Assembly: GCF_039535475.1 (NCBI RefSeq)
Contig: NZ_BAAAXG010000026.1
Span: 2,418,001 to 2,482,000, forward strand
Reading direction: 5' to 3'
Source of the DNA: Streptomyces showdoensis
GTDB taxonomy: Bacteria; Actinomycetota; Actinomycetes; Streptomycetales; Streptomycetaceae
DNA length: 64,000 nt
Shown here: piece after piece, positions 38,719 to 48,865 of the stretch
Layout of the letters: each line of letters starts with the position of its first letter
How positions within the stretch are numbered: the first letter of the stretch is position 1
The notes under the pieces: model-generated
What the model was told of the DNA's origin: nothing
Database searches by the model: none
What the model saw: the letters and a program-made list of their open reading frames with translations, nothing else
Position numbers and translations under genes: made by a program

Positions 38719-39489
38719 TCAGCTCGTGCGGCCCTTGGCGTCGAAGGCCTTCATGCGGTCGAGCACGCCGTCCGCCGTGGGGTGGAGCATCTCGTCGACG
38801 ATCCGGCCGTCCGCCAGGAAGATCACGCGGTCCGCGTAGGAGGCGGCGACCGGGTCGTGGGTGACCATCACCACGGTCTGGCCGAGCTCGCGCACCGAGT
38901 TGCGCAGGAAGCCCAGCACCTCGGCGCCGGAGCGCGAGTCCAGGTTTCCGGTCGGCTCGTCACCGAAGATGATCTCGGGCTTGGAGGCCAGCGCGCGGGC
39001 CACGGCCACGCGCTGCTGCTGGCCGCCGGAGAGCTGCGCGGGGCGGTGGCTGAGCCGGCCGGAGAGGCCGATCATGTCGATGACCGTCTGCACCCACTGC
39101 TTGTCGGGCTTGCGGCCGGCGATGTCCATCGGCAGCGTGATGTTCTCCAGCGCGGTCAGCGTCGGGAGCAGGTTGAACGCCTGGAAGATGAAGCCGATCT
39201 TGTCCCGGCGCAGCTGGGTGAGCTGCTTGTCCTTCAGGCTGCCGAGCTCGGTCTCGCCGATCCGCACGGAGCCGGAGCTGAAGGAGTCCAGGCCCGCGAC
39301 GCAGTGCATCAGGGTCGACTTGCCGGAGCCGGAGGGACCCATGATCGCCGTGAACTCGCCCTGGCGGAAGTCGACGCTGACCCGGTCGAGGGCGACCACC
39401 TGGGTCTCGCCCTGTCCGTAGACCTTGGAGAGGTCGGTGGCGCGGGCGGCCACCGCGGTCGAGCGGGGCACGGTGGGAGTGGTGGTCAC
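38719..39489 (-). CDS. ABC transporter ATP-binding protein (LolD/MacB type)
   Basis: 256 residues. Walker A GPSGSGKSTLMHCVAGLD, Q-loop FQAFNLLPTL, signature LSGGQQQRVAVARAL, Walker B IIFGDEPTGNLD, H-loop MVTHD. The GTG at 39489 with AGGAG eight bases upstream is preferred; longer readings lack a ribosome site. It couples with the FtsX-type permease immediately downstream in the same operon. Confidence 0.95.
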   Translation of the reverse strand: MTTTPTVPRSTAVAARATDLSKVYGQGETQVVALDRVSVDFRQGEFTAIMGPSGSGKSTLMHCVAGLDSFSSGSVRIGETELGSLKDKQLTQLRRDKIGFIFQAFNLLPTLTALENITLPMDIAGRKPDKQWVQTVIDMIGLSGRLSHRPAQLSGGQQQRVAVARALASKPEIIFGDEPTGNLDSRSGAEVLGFLRNSVRELGQTVVMVTHDPVAASYADRVIFLADGRIVDEMLHPTADGVLDRMKAFDAKGRTS

Positions 39490-39857
39490 GACGGCGACTC
39501 CTGTCACTGCGACTGTTCGGGAACCACTCCATCGTTTCGAACGTTCCGGGCCGGGGCGTCCGCCCACGTGCCCGTTCCCGGGGCAGCCTGGAGTCGGACC
39601 GGGGGGCCCGCCCCTCCTCCTGAGGTATGACGGCGACCCTGATCTTGACGGACTCTGCGCGGACTGTCGGCGAGTTTTCGTCAATCCGGCGCACCGCTCT
39701 TTGCTGCCGCGACCCCCGCCGCCCTTTGCCGAAGGGCCCTCACCTGCGCTGACACCCCCTCAGGTGTCAATAAAATAAGACAACATCGGAAGACCGTTCC
39801 GCTGAACGAGCGACCCGCCCCGATAGGCTCATGTGCCAACGCGGAGCTTCGCGACCC
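39490..39857. other. ABC operon - bldA intergenic region, 368 bp
   Basis: No protein gene is seen. It holds hairpins GCCCTT/AAGGGC (39721-39737) and TGACACC/GGTGTCA (39750-39769), the latter in possible competition with CACCTG/CAGGTG (39741-39766), then an unusually A-rich AATAAAATAAG stretch. A weak promoter for bldA is possible: CTGAAC, 16 nt, TAGGCT ending near 39826. Confidence 0.5.
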
Positions 39858-39939
39858 GCCCGGATGGTGGAATGCAGACACGGCGAGCTTAAACCTCGCT
39901 GGCCTTCAGGCCGTACCGGTTCGAATCCGGTTCCGGGCA
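39858..39939 (+). tRNA. bldA: tRNA-Leu (UAA), bldA
   Basis: Acceptor GCCCGGA (39858-39864) pairs with TCCGGGC (39932-39938) plus discriminator A. The anticodon loop is CTTAAAC inside GCGAG/CTCGC, giving anticodon TAA that reads UUA. The long variable arm (GGCC-TTCA-GGCC) marks a leucine tRNA, and the T arm is ACCGG-TTCGAAT-CCGGT. CCA is not encoded. In Streptomyces the only UUA-reading tRNA is bldA, which controls development and antibiotic genes by being needed for rare TTA codons. I noticed no TTA codon in frame in the genes of this window. Confidence 0.97.
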
Positions 39940-40060
39940 CAGCTCCTCCTCTTCGTCTCCTCTTCGTCACCAAAGATCCTCCCCGAGCACTAGGGAGTTT
40001 CTTTTGCTTCCCTATTACTCTTGAGGGGACGCCGCGCAGTGCGGCCCATGGAGGAGTGAG

Positions 40061-40963
40061 ATGAGGAGCAGCAACCCGGTCTTCTCGCGACGGGGGTTCA
40101 GCCGCGACAACGGCTACGCCGGCTTCAACGCGCAGCAGCCGCAGGCCGGGGGCCCCGCCGTCGGAACCAACCCGTACGCCACCGGCAACCCGTACGCCGA
40201 GGGTGCGACGAACCCCTACGCGACCAACCCGTACGCGCCGCAGGACACCGTCCCCGGTGCGCCGCAGCAGGTCCGCGGCAATGTGATGACGATCGACGAC
40301 GTGGTGAGCCGCACGGCCCTCACGCTCGGTACGGTCGTGCTCACCGCCGTGCTGTCCTGGCTGTTGCTGCCGGTCGACCCGGCGAACCTGGGCACGTCCT
40401 ACGGCATCGCCATCGGCGCGGCCCTGGTGGCGCTGGTCCTGTCGCTGGTCCAGTCGTTCAAGCGCAAGCCGTCGCCGGCGCTGATCCTGGGCTACGCGGC
40501 CTTCGAGGGCGTCTTCCTCGGCGTGCTGTCCGCCGCCGTCTCGACGTACATCGCGGACGGCGTCGTCATCCAGGCGGTGCTCGGCACCATGGCGGTCTTC
40601 GCCGGCGTGCTGATCGCGTACAAGATGCGCTGGATCCGCGTCACCCGCCGTTTCTACGGCTTCGTGATGGCCGCCGCGATGGGCTTCATGCTGCTCATGG
40701 TGGTCAACCTGCTGTTCGCCGTCTTCGCCGGCGGTGACGGCCTCGGCTTCCGCAGCGGCGGCCTCGGCATCCTGTTCGGTGTCATCGGCATCGTCCTCGG
40801 CGCCTGCTTCCTCGCCCTGGACTTCAAGCAGGTCGAGGACGGCATCACCTACGGCGCCCCGCGCGAGGAGTCCTGGCTGGCGGCCTTCGGCCTCACCATG
40901 ACCCTGGTGTGGATCTACCTGGAGGCGCTGCGTCTGCTGTCGATCCTCCAGGGCGACGACTGA
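40061..40963 (+). CDS. Bax inhibitor-1/YccA-family membrane protein
   Basis: 300 residues. A cytoplasmic leader with NPYA repeats (NPYATGNPYAEGATNPYATN) precedes seven membrane segments from about residue 88 to 290. The family end LAAFGLTMTLVWIYLEALRL and the acidic residues near LDFKQVEDG match BI-1/YccA proteins, which are calcium-leak-type or protease-interacting membrane proteins. GGAGG is six bases before the ATG. It lies about 120 bp downstream of bldA. Confidence 0.9.
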   Translation: MRSSNPVFSRRGFSRDNGYAGFNAQQPQAGGPAVGTNPYATGNPYAEGATNPYATNPYAPQDTVPGAPQQVRGNVMTIDDVVSRTALTLGTVVLTAVLSWLLLPVDPANLGTSYGIAIGAALVALVLSLVQSFKRKPSPALILGYAAFEGVFLGVLSAAVSTYIADGVVIQAVLGTMAVFAGVLIAYKMRWIRVTRRFYGFVMAAAMGFMLLMVVNLLFAVFAGGDGLGFRSGGLGILFGVIGIVLGACFLALDFKQVEDGITYGAPREESWLAAFGLTMTLVWIYLEALRLLSILQGDD

Positions 40964-40981
40964 CGCACCCCCTGACACGGG

Positions 40982-41019
40982 GGAAGGGCCCGTCCGGCAT
41001 CCGCCGGGCGGGCCCTTCC
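40982..41019. terminator. Bidirectional terminator
   Basis: GGAAGGGCCCG ... CGGGCCCTTCC, an 11-bp perfect outer stem with an inner CCGGC/GCCGG. It lies between the convergent YccA-like and tetR genes. Confidence 0.8.
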
Positions 41020-41078
41020 GCGTGTCCGGGGGCCGGCGCCGGGCCGTTTCCAGGCCCCTCCGGGTCCCTGCGGCCGGC

Positions 41079-41639
41079 TCAGTCGACGTACGCGTCCAGC
41101 AGCACCCTGGCCGCGTCCTTGGCCTGCGCGGCCGGCTCCGAGGTGCCGGTGATGCCGGCCACGGCCATGGCGCCGTTGGCGAGCAGGGCCAGCTGGTCGG
41201 CGAGGGCGGGCGGGGCGTTCAGGGCGGTGGTCTGCTCGGCGAAGTAGTCCCGCAGGGCCTGCTTGTGGCCGCGGGCGATCTCGGCGATGTCGGGGGAGAT
41301 GCCGCCCATCTCGCCGAAGGTGTTGATGAAGGCGCAGCCGCGGAAGCCGGGGTCGGCGAACCAGTCGCCGAGGTAGTCGAAGACCGCGAGGCTGCGCCCG
41401 TACGGCGTGGTGGCGTGGGTGGCGCCGTGGGCCGCGATGGCCTCGCGGACGGCGCCGTCGCGGCGCTTGAGGACCGCCCAGACCAGATGGTCCTTGGAGG
41501 GGAAGAGCTGGTAGAGGCGCTTGAGCGAGACGCCCGAGGCCCCGCGGATGGCGTCCATGCCGACGCCCTGCACCCCCCGCTCGTCGAACAGCGTCTCGGC
41601 CGTCTCCAGGAGCTTCAGCTCGGCGGTCTCCGCGTCCAT
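41079..41639 (-). CDS. TetR/AcrR-family repressor
   Basis: 186 residues. The N-terminal HTH is clear: LLETAETLFDERGVQGVGMD, AIRGASGVSLKRLYQLFPSK and DHLVWAVLKRR. The C-terminal ligand domain has GCAFINTFGEMG, seen in TetR_C/YxaF-like regulators of oxidative or xenobiotic responses. The ATG at 41639 is chosen because GGAGGA is nine bases upstream. It is divergent from an alpha/beta hydrolase with two palindromes between, so it very probably represses both. Confidence 0.9.
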   Translation of the reverse strand: MDAETAELKLLETAETLFDERGVQGVGMDAIRGASGVSLKRLYQLFPSKDHLVWAVLKRRDGAVREAIAAHGATHATTPYGRSLAVFDYLGDWFADPGFRGCAFINTFGEMGGISPDIAEIARGHKQALRDYFAEQTTALNAPPALADQLALLANGAMAVAGITGTSEPAAQAKDAARVLLDAYVD

Positions 41640-41671
41640 CCCGCTCACTCCTCCGCGATCGCACTTGCGTT

Positions 41672-41687
41672 GAGAACCATCGTTCTC
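41672..41687. promoter_or_regulatory. TetR operator 1
   Basis: GAGAACCATCGTTCTC, a 16-bp near-palindrome (one central mismatch), matching operator 2 in both arms. Confidence 0.75.
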
Positions 41688-41704
41688 CTACTCTACAGGG
41701 CATC

Positions 41705-41724
41705 GGGAGAACGATCGTTCTCCC
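41705..41724. promoter_or_regulatory. TetR operator 2
   Basis: GGGAGAACGATCGTTCTCCC, a perfect 20-bp palindrome. With operator 1 it has 35-bp centre spacing, between the divergent start codons. Confidence 0.8.
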
Positions 41725-41742
41725 TCGGAGAAGGGGGCACCC

Positions 41743-42618
41743 GTGTCCGTATTCGCGCTGCGCGGCCGCACCGAGACCATCGACGGCCTGGAGGTCTTCT
41801 ACCGGGAGGCCGGCGACCCGTCCCGCCCCACCCTGGTGCTGCTGCACGGCTTCCCCGCGAGCTCGCACATGTACCGCGGCCTGATGGCCGCGCTCGCCGA
41901 CGAGTACCACCTGATCGCACCGGACCACATCGGCTTCGGAGCCTCGGCGGCGCCCGACGTGACGGAGTTCGCCTACGGCTTCGAGAAGCTCACCGAGATC
42001 ACCCTCGCGCTCCTCGACCGGCTCGGCGTCGACCGCTTCGCCCTCTACATCCAGGACTACGGCGCCCCCATCGGCCTGCGCATCGCCTCCCGGCAGCCCG
42101 AGCGGGTCACCGCGATCGTCACCCAGAGCGGCAACGCCTACCTGGAGGGCTTCACGCCCTTCTGGGACGTCCTCTTCGCGCACGCCGCGGACCGGGCGGC
42201 CAACGAGGCCGCCGTGCGCGAGCTGCTCACCGCCGAGGCCACCCGCTGGCAGTACACCCACGGCGTCCCGGCCGACCGGCTCGACCGCGTCGGGCCCGAG
42301 ACCTGGACCCTCGACCAGGCCGGCCTCGACCGGCCCGGCAACAAGGAGGTCCAGCTCCAGCTCTTCTGGGACTACCAGTTCAACCTGGACGGCTACCCGG
42401 CCTTCCAGGAGTACTTCCGCACCCACCGGCCCCCGCTGCTCGCCGCTTGGGGACGCGGCGACGAGATCTTCGGGCCGGCCGGCGCGGAGGCCTTCGCCCG
42501 CGACCTGCCGGACGCGGAGATCCACCTCCTGGACGCCGGGCACTTCGCCCTGGAGACGCACGGCGAGGAGATCGCGGAGCTGGTCCGCGACTTCCTCGGC
42601 CGACGGGTGAAGGAGTGA
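41743..42618 (+). CDS. Alpha/beta hydrolase with Asp nucleophile (haloalkane dehalogenase/epoxide hydrolase-like)
   Basis: 291 residues. Oxyanion loop LLHGFPASSHMYRGL; HIGFGASAAP; nucleophile elbow IQDYGAPIG with Asp instead of Ser, as in haloalkane dehalogenases and epoxide hydrolases; acid region LAAWGRGDEIFG; catalytic His in DAGHFALETH. The substrate is unknown. GTG start. Control by the divergent TetR repressor suggests that the substrate or a related compound is the inducer. Confidence 0.88.
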   Translation: MSVFALRGRTETIDGLEVFYREAGDPSRPTLVLLHGFPASSHMYRGLMAALADEYHLIAPDHIGFGASAAPDVTEFAYGFEKLTEITLALLDRLGVDRFALYIQDYGAPIGLRIASRQPERVTAIVTQSGNAYLEGFTPFWDVLFAHAADRAANEAAVRELLTAEATRWQYTHGVPADRLDRVGPETWTLDQAGLDRPGNKEVQLQLFWDYQFNLDGYPAFQEYFRTHRPPLLAAWGRGDEIFGPAGAEAFARDLPDAEIHLLDAGHFALETHGEEIAELVRDFLGRRVKE

Positions 42619-42636
42619 GCCGCGGGCGGTCCGCCG

Positions 42637-42867
42637 TCACAGCATCCGGCGGGCCGCCCGGCGCAGGTCGTACTCGTGGATGATCGCCTTGGCGTGGCCG
42701 TACGCGAGGTCGTGCGCCCCGCGCAGCCAGCTGACCTTGTCCTCGAAGCGGAGGAGGGACGGGCCCTCCTCGACGGTCCGCAGCCAGTCGGAGATCTCAC
42801 GACCGGTGCAGTGCGGGATGCGGGCGAGGAGGTTGCGGTGGGTCTCTTCGGAGAAGGTGTGGGACAT
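42637..42867 (-). CDS. DUF4287-type small protein
   Basis: 76 residues: MSHTFSEETHRNLLARIPHC, TGREISDWLRTVEEGPSLLR and HDLAYGHAKAIIHEYDLRRA. The pattern T-G-x-x-x-x-x-W, W-L-x-x-x-H-x-L-x-x-x-x-A-x-A-I is that of DUF4287. It is a small cytosolic protein of unknown function, widely conserved in Streptomyces. ATG start, monocistronic, convergent with the hydrolase gene. Confidence 0.82.
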   Translation of the reverse strand: MSHTFSEETHRNLLARIPHCTGREISDWLRTVEEGPSLLRFEDKVSWLRGAHDLAYGHAKAIIHEYDLRRAARRML

Positions 42868-42970
42868 CGGCGCCTCCGGACGCGTTGTGCCGTGTGCTGC
42901 TCCTTCACGTCACCGTGCCCGAGCGTTCGCCCGTTGGCAATGGTGCCCGGGCGGCGCATAGGGTCGCACC

Positions 42971-43300
42971 GTGCGCGATACGAGTGAACTGACCGCCGCC
43001 GCAGAGCGGTTCGCCGACCGGCTGCGGGCCGCCCCGCAGAGCCGCCTCCAGCGCGGCGGCGCCGCCGAAGGGCTGGCGCTGGCCAGGGAGCTGGCGACCC
43101 GGGCGCAGCGCGTGGAGTTCCCGGACCGGGAACCGGCCGAACTGCCCGACGCCGGGGTCTTCGTGGTCGCCGACCAGCTGGCGGTCGCCGCCGCGGATCT
43201 GGCCGAAGCACTGCGAACGGCCCCGGCAGGAGCCCCCGAGGGGGACCTGGACGAGGCCGTGAGGCTGGTACGCGAGGCGGAGGCCCGTTCGGGCCTCTAG
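42971..43300 (+). CDS. Small hypothetical helical protein
   Basis: 109 residues, mostly helical with Ala, Arg and Glu (ELTAAAERFADRLRAAPQSR; AVRLVREAEARSGL). No domain is recognised. GTG start 104 bp from, and divergent to, the DUF4287 gene. Confidence 0.7.
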   Translation: MRDTSELTAAAERFADRLRAAPQSRLQRGGAAEGLALARELATRAQRVEFPDREPAELPDAGVFVVADQLAVAAADLAEALRTAPAGAPEGDLDEAVRLVREAEARSGL

Positions 43301-43326
43301 ACGCCCCGGAGGGTGCGGGCGGGCGG

Positions 43327-44208
43327 TCAGAGGCTCGCGATCACCCGGTCCGCGAGGATGTAGACGTTGTCCTCCGCGGCCTCGCCGCAGGAGAAGGTCA
43401 GCGCGTAGGCGCCGGAGACGCCCGAGCCGCCGAGCAGGACCGGGGTGTGACCGGAACGCAGGGCCTCCGCGAGCCGCTCGGCGGTCTCCCGGTGGCCGGG
43501 GGTCATGCAGAGCGTGGTGCCGTCGGCGAAGACGTAGACGTCCAGGGTGCCCAGCGGGCCGGGGCGGACGTCGGTCAGCGCGGTGCGGGTGTCCGCCAGC
43601 TCCTCCAGGCGCGCCACCGTGCGCTCGTGGTCGGTGACCACGGGGGTCTGGACCGGCACGAAGTCGGGGTGCGAGGGGTGGCGGCGACGGGCAGCGGCCA
43701 GCTCGGGGGAGTCCTCCGGGTACTCGGAGGCCCCGGCCAGCTCCGGGAACTCGTCGAAGGTGTCGAAGGTGTCGAAGGCGTCCAGCGGGTCGGGACCGTC
43801 GAGCGCGGCGGCCTCCGCCTCCATCGCCTCCAGGGCCATCGCCTCCAGGCCCACGAAATCGGCCTGGCGGGGCACGAAGTAGGGGCCGGCGTCGTCGGAC
43901 GGACCCGCCACGCCGCCCAGCAGCGAGGGCGCGTCGGCGGCGTCCCGGGCCTCCTGCGCGGCCCAGAAGGCACGTGCCTCGGCCAGCTCCCGCTCGCGCT
44001 CCTCGGCCAGCGCCTCGGCGACCGCGGCCCGTATCTCGGCGGCCGGCGTCTGCCGGGCGTGCGGGACGGACAGGCCGTTGGCGGCGGCGAGTTCGCCACG
44101 CAGCGCGGTGACCTGCTTACGGAGAGCGTGGGCGGAGTGCAGGGCGGCGACGCCCACGGCGGTGGCAGCAGCCGTGGTCACCAGCAGGGCAAGAGACAGT
44201 GCGCTCAC
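43327..44208 (-). CDS. Membrane-anchored acidic protein of unknown function
   Basis: 293 residues: an N-terminal helix (LSLALLVTTAAATAVGVAAL), a coiled coil (EIRAAVAEALAEERERELAE), an acidic low-complexity part with DAFDTFDTFDEF, and a C-terminal compact domain (VYVFADGTTLCMTPGHRETA; AYALTFSCGEAAEDNVYIL). GTG with GGGAG upstream. No family is recognised. It converges with the small gene at 42971. Confidence 0.75.
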   Translation of the reverse strand: MSALSLALLVTTAAATAVGVAALHSAHALRKQVTALRGELAAANGLSVPHARQTPAAEIRAAVAEALAEERERELAEARAFWAAQEARDAADAPSLLGGVAGPSDDAGPYFVPRQADFVGLEAMALEAMEAEAAALDGPDPLDAFDTFDTFDEFPELAGASEYPEDSPELAAARRRHPSHPDFVPVQTPVVTDHERTVARLEELADTRTALTDVRPGPLGTLDVYVFADGTTLCMTPGHRETAERLAEALRSGHTPVLLGGSGVSGAYALTFSCGEAAEDNVYILADRVIASL

Positions 44209-44359
44209 TGACGTACTCCCGATTCCGAGTCGATCCCCCGACTTCCTACATCAGCTTGGCGCGGGGTGGTGCTCCCTGTCAGTGCATTACGTCACGAATT
44301 GGACAGGTATTTATGCCAGGCGTTTAGTCCCAATATGGCTGTGACCTGGGAAAACAACT

Positions 44360-44392
44360 CTCCCCCGGGATGTAGGTCACATCCTGGGGGAG
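44360..44392 (-). terminator. Terminator of the thiolase gene
   Basis: In the transcript sense CTCCCCC-A-GGATGT pairs with ACATCC-C-GGGGGAG (13 bp, one mismatch), followed by TTGTTTT. Confidence 0.8.
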
Positions 44393-44420
44393 ATTCGGTC
44401 ACGGCTTGGACGCGGGGTGG

Positions 44421-45641
44421 TTAGCTCAGTCGCTCGATGACCATGGCCATGCCCTGGCCGCCGCCCACGCACATGGTCTCCAGGCCGAACTGCTTGTCGT
44501 GGAACTGGAGGCTGTTGATGAGCGTGCCGGTGATGCGGGCGCCCGTCATGCCGAAGGGGTGGCCGACGGCGATGGCGCCGCCGTTGACGTTGACCTTGTC
44601 CAGGTCGAAGCCGAGGTCGCGGTAGGACGGGATCACCTGGGCGGCGAAGGCCTCGTTGATCTCGACCAGGTCGATGTCGGAGGTGGTCAGGCCGGCGCGG
44701 CGCATGGCCTGCTTCGAGGCCTCGACCGGGCCGAGGCCCATGATCTCGGGGGAGAGGCCGGAGACGCCGGTGGAGACGATCCGGGCCAGCGGGGTCAGGC
44801 CCAGCTCGCGCGCCTTGGTGTCGGACATGATGACGAGCGCGGCGGCGCCGTCGTTCAGCGGGCAGCAGTTGCCGGCGGTGACCAGGCCGTCGGGGCGGAA
44901 GACCGGCTTGAGGCCGGAGACGCCCTCCAGGGTGACGCCGGCGCGCGGGCCGTCGTCCGTGGAGACGACGGTGCCGTCGGGCAGCGTCACCGGGGTGATC
45001 TCGCGCTCCCAGAAGCCGTTCTTGATGGCCTGCTCGGCGAGGTTCTGCGACCGGACGCCGAACTCGTCCATCTCCTGGCGGGTGATGCCCTTCCAGCGGG
45101 CCAGGTTCTCGGCGGTCTGGCCCATGGCGATGTACGCGTCGGGGACGATGCCGTCCTCGCGCGGGTCGTGCCAGGTGGAGCCCTCGGAGGCGGCGACCTC
45201 GACGGTGCGGGCCTCGGCCTCGGCGAAGAAGGGGTTGTGCGTGTCGGGCAGCGAGTCCGAGTTGCCCTTCACGAAGCGGGAGACCATCTCGACGCCGGCC
45301 GAGATGAAGACGTCGCCCTCGCCCGCCTTGATCGCGTGCAGCGCCATCCGGGAGGTCTGCAGCGAGGAGGAGCAGTAGCGGGTGATCGTGCAGCCGGGGA
45401 GGTGGTCCATCCCCATCCGCACGGACACGATCCGGCCCAGGTTGTTGCCCTGCTCGCCGCCGGGCAGGCCGCAGCCGAGCATCAGGTCGTCGATGTCGCG
45501 CGGGTCCAGCTCGGGGACCTTGGCGAGGGCGGCCTGGATGATCGTGGCGGTGAGGTCGTCGGGCCGCAGGTCCTTCAGGGAGCCCTTGAAGGCCCGGCCG
45601 ATCGGGGAGCGGGCGGTCGAGACGATGACGGCTTCGGGCAT
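44421..45641 (-). CDS. Acetyl-CoA acetyltransferase (thiolase)
   Basis: 406 residues. Thiolase signatures: nucleophilic Cys in [11 protein letters not shown], the [12 protein letters not shown] loop, [16 protein letters not shown] with the catalytic His, and [11 protein letters not shown] with the second Cys. It makes or cleaves acetoacetyl-CoA or longer 3-ketoacyl-CoA; beta-oxidation (FadA-like) or butyryl-CoA use is likely. ATG at 45641 after a GGAG-type ribosome site. It ends before a terminator. Confidence 0.95.
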   Translation of the reverse strand: MPEAVIVSTARSPIGRAFKGSLKDLRPDDLTATIIQAALAKVPELDPRDIDDLMLGCGLPGGEQGNNLGRIVSVRMGMDHLPGCTITRYCSSSLQTSRMALHAIKAGEGDVFISAGVEMVSRFVKGNSDSLPDTHNPFFAEAEARTVEVAASEGSTWHDPREDGIVPDAYIAMGQTAENLARWKGITRQEMDEFGVRSQNLAEQAIKNGFWEREITPVTLPDGTVVSTDDGPRAGVTLEGVSGLKPVFRPDGLVTAGNCCPLNDGAAALVIMSDTKARELGLTPLARIVSTGVSGLSPEIMGLGPVEASKQAMRRAGLTTSDIDLVEINEAFAAQVIPSYRDLGFDLDKVNVNGGAIAVGHPFGMTGARITGTLINSLQFHDKQFGLETMCVGGGQGMAMVIERLS

Positions 45642-45810
45642 CACGGCTCCAGGAGGGTGCTGGGTGGGCGGACTCAAAGGGAAGTTACCCGTACGTACCG
45701 CATGGGGTCACCGGCCCCGGCGTGTGATGCGGGCCTCTTTTCTAAGCGTACGCTCAGTCGGAAGCGAGGGCCTGGGGCCGGCCCCCCGCCTCGGGCCGGT
45801 CCCGGGCCCG

Positions 45811-45888
45811 GCCGAGGCCTCGCCCGGGCCCGGGCCGGGTTCCGCTCGGGCCCGCCAGGGGCTCCGCCGAGGCCTCGCCCGGGCCCGG
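45811..45888. repeat. GC-rich direct repeat (23 bp, period 55)
   Basis: The 23 bases at 45811-45833 (GCCGAGGCCTCGCCCGGG then CCCGG) recur exactly at 45866-45888, and the flanks stay similar. The region between thiolase and the SGNH hydrolase is almost pure G/C. The role is unknown; it may act as a terminator/stem or arise by slippage. Confidence 0.7.
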
Positions 45889-45900
45889 CCCGGGTCCCGC

Positions 45901-46962
45901 TCATTCCTGGCGCACCGAGGCGTTCCGGGGCCCGGGGCCGCCCTCGCCGTCCTCCTCGCCTTCCCGGTCCCCGCCCCCCGCCCGGGGCTCCGCCGCCCCC
46001 GGTACCGGCAGGCGCCGGCGCCTGCGGTGCTTCAGCAGGGCCCACGGGGCGCGGGCGCCGGTGACCTCCGTGCCGGCCTCCCTCGCCGCCTCGGCCGCCG
46101 CCTTCGCCACCGGCAGCATGTTCTCGTGCCGGTCCTCGTCGATCCGGTCCGCCTCCGGCCACATCGCGAGGGCCGCGCAGACCGTCGGCAGCAGGGCCAT
46201 CGCCGCCGTCGCGTACCCCTCCGCCGACGGGTGGAAGTTGTCCACCCCGAACATCTCGCGCGGGTTCGCCGCGAACTCGGGCCCCAGCAGGTCGCCCAGC
46301 GACACCGTCCGTCCGCCCTGCTCCACCACCACGATCGTCTGCGCCGCCGCCAGCTGCCGCGAGGCCCGCCGGGCCAGCCAGCGCAGCGGCTGGTAGACCG
46401 GTTCGATCGTGCCCAGGTCCGGGCAGGTCCCGACCACCACCTCCGCGCCCGCCGTGCGCAGCCGCCGGACCGCCGAGGCCATGGCGCGCACCGACTGGGT
46501 CGCCGGCATCCGGTGGGTGACGTCATTCGCGCCAATCATGATCACGCACACGTCCGGCGCCCCGGCCGGCCCCGCGAGCAGCAGCGAGACCTGCCGCTCC
46601 AGGTCGTCCGAGCGCGCTCCCGGCAGCGCCACGTTCCGGAGGTCCACCGGGCGCTCGGCCACCGCGGCGAGCCCGGAGGCGAGCAGCGCGCCCGGCGTCT
46701 GCCCCGTGCGGCGCACGCCCTGGCCCGCCGCCGTGGAATCACCCAGAAGGGCCAGTCTGAGCGGCTCCCCGGCGCCGTAGGACCGCCCGTACCGGCCGTC
46801 CGCGCCCGGCGGCAGCGGGGCCACCCCGCCCCCCACCGACCGCTTGGCCAGCTGCACCTCGGCGAGCAGGACCCCGACGGCCGCCACTCCCAGCAGTCCG
46901 ATGCTGCCGCCGCCGTACGCCGCACCCGCCGCGATCCGCCGTGCCACCCTCGCCCTGGACAT
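45901..46962 (-). CDS. SGNH/GDSL hydrolase
   Basis: 353 residues. A basic N-terminus and one membrane helix (GGSIGLLGVAAVGVLLAEVQ) place the enzyme outside the membrane. Motifs: GDSTAAGQGV (Ser nucleophile), GANDVTH (Asn), DNFHPSAEGY (Asp/His). It is a membrane-anchored esterase or lipase. A Lys/Arg-rich and acidic C-terminal tail follows. ATG at 46962 after AAGGAGG. Divergent from the CBS gene. Confidence 0.88.
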   Translation of the reverse strand: MSRARVARRIAAGAAYGGGSIGLLGVAAVGVLLAEVQLAKRSVGGGVAPLPPGADGRYGRSYGAGEPLRLALLGDSTAAGQGVRRTGQTPGALLASGLAAVAERPVDLRNVALPGARSDDLERQVSLLLAGPAGAPDVCVIMIGANDVTHRMPATQSVRAMASAVRRLRTAGAEVVVGTCPDLGTIEPVYQPLRWLARRASRQLAAAQTIVVVEQGGRTVSLGDLLGPEFAANPREMFGVDNFHPSAEGYATAAMALLPTVCAALAMWPEADRIDEDRHENMLPVAKAAAEAAREAGTEVTGARAPWALLKHRRRRRLPVPGAAEPRAGGGDREGEEDGEGGPGPRNASVRQE

Positions 46963-47079
46963 CCCGGCCGTCACCTCCTTCGAGCCACCTCGTGACTACT
47001 CACTGCCCCGTAAGCGCCTCCGCCTACGCATCGCACGCAATACGCTGGCAACACCATTACGGAGACCCCGGAGATTACG

Positions 47080-48477
<1,398 letters not shown>

Positions 48478-48865
48478 GTCCGCGCGGGCCGTGTCCGGGC
48501 GGTGACGGCGGGTGCGTTCGCGCAACTGGTACGAGCGCGACACGTACCCGCAGCACCCGCTTAACACGCGTCCGGCAGATTGGGACTCGTCGGCGTCACG
48601 GACCTCCGGAGCGGCTCCCGGACCTCCCGACGCCCTGGACGCGGACCGGCCCTGACCCGGGCCCGTGTCCCTCGCGGGGACCGCCGTCGTCCCGCCCCCC
48701 GGAAACGGGGGTGCGGCGGTCCCCGCGCAAGCCTCCCCTCCGGGCCTTCCCCGGCCCCCCCGGAGCCCCAGGGCCTCCCGCCCGGTCCCCGCGACCGCTT
48801 CCCTTGCCTGCCTGCATATCCTCATGCAGAGTTCCAGGTGGATGAATAAGTGGAAGGGGGACGGC
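48478..48865. other. Intergenic region, 388 bp
   Basis: Between cbs and the RpiR regulator. It is very GC-rich with inverted-repeat pieces (GCGGGTGC near 48508 and GCACCCGC near 48553). TGCAT - 6 nt - ATGCA occurs near 48813-48828, just before the regulator, and could be an operator half-pair. No gene is seen. Confidence 0.5.

Noticed and set aside
36133..39630. 1165-codon plus-strand open frame opposite the ABC transporter genes
   Set aside because: A shadow of the FtsX permease and ATPase genes, which are clear on the other strand.
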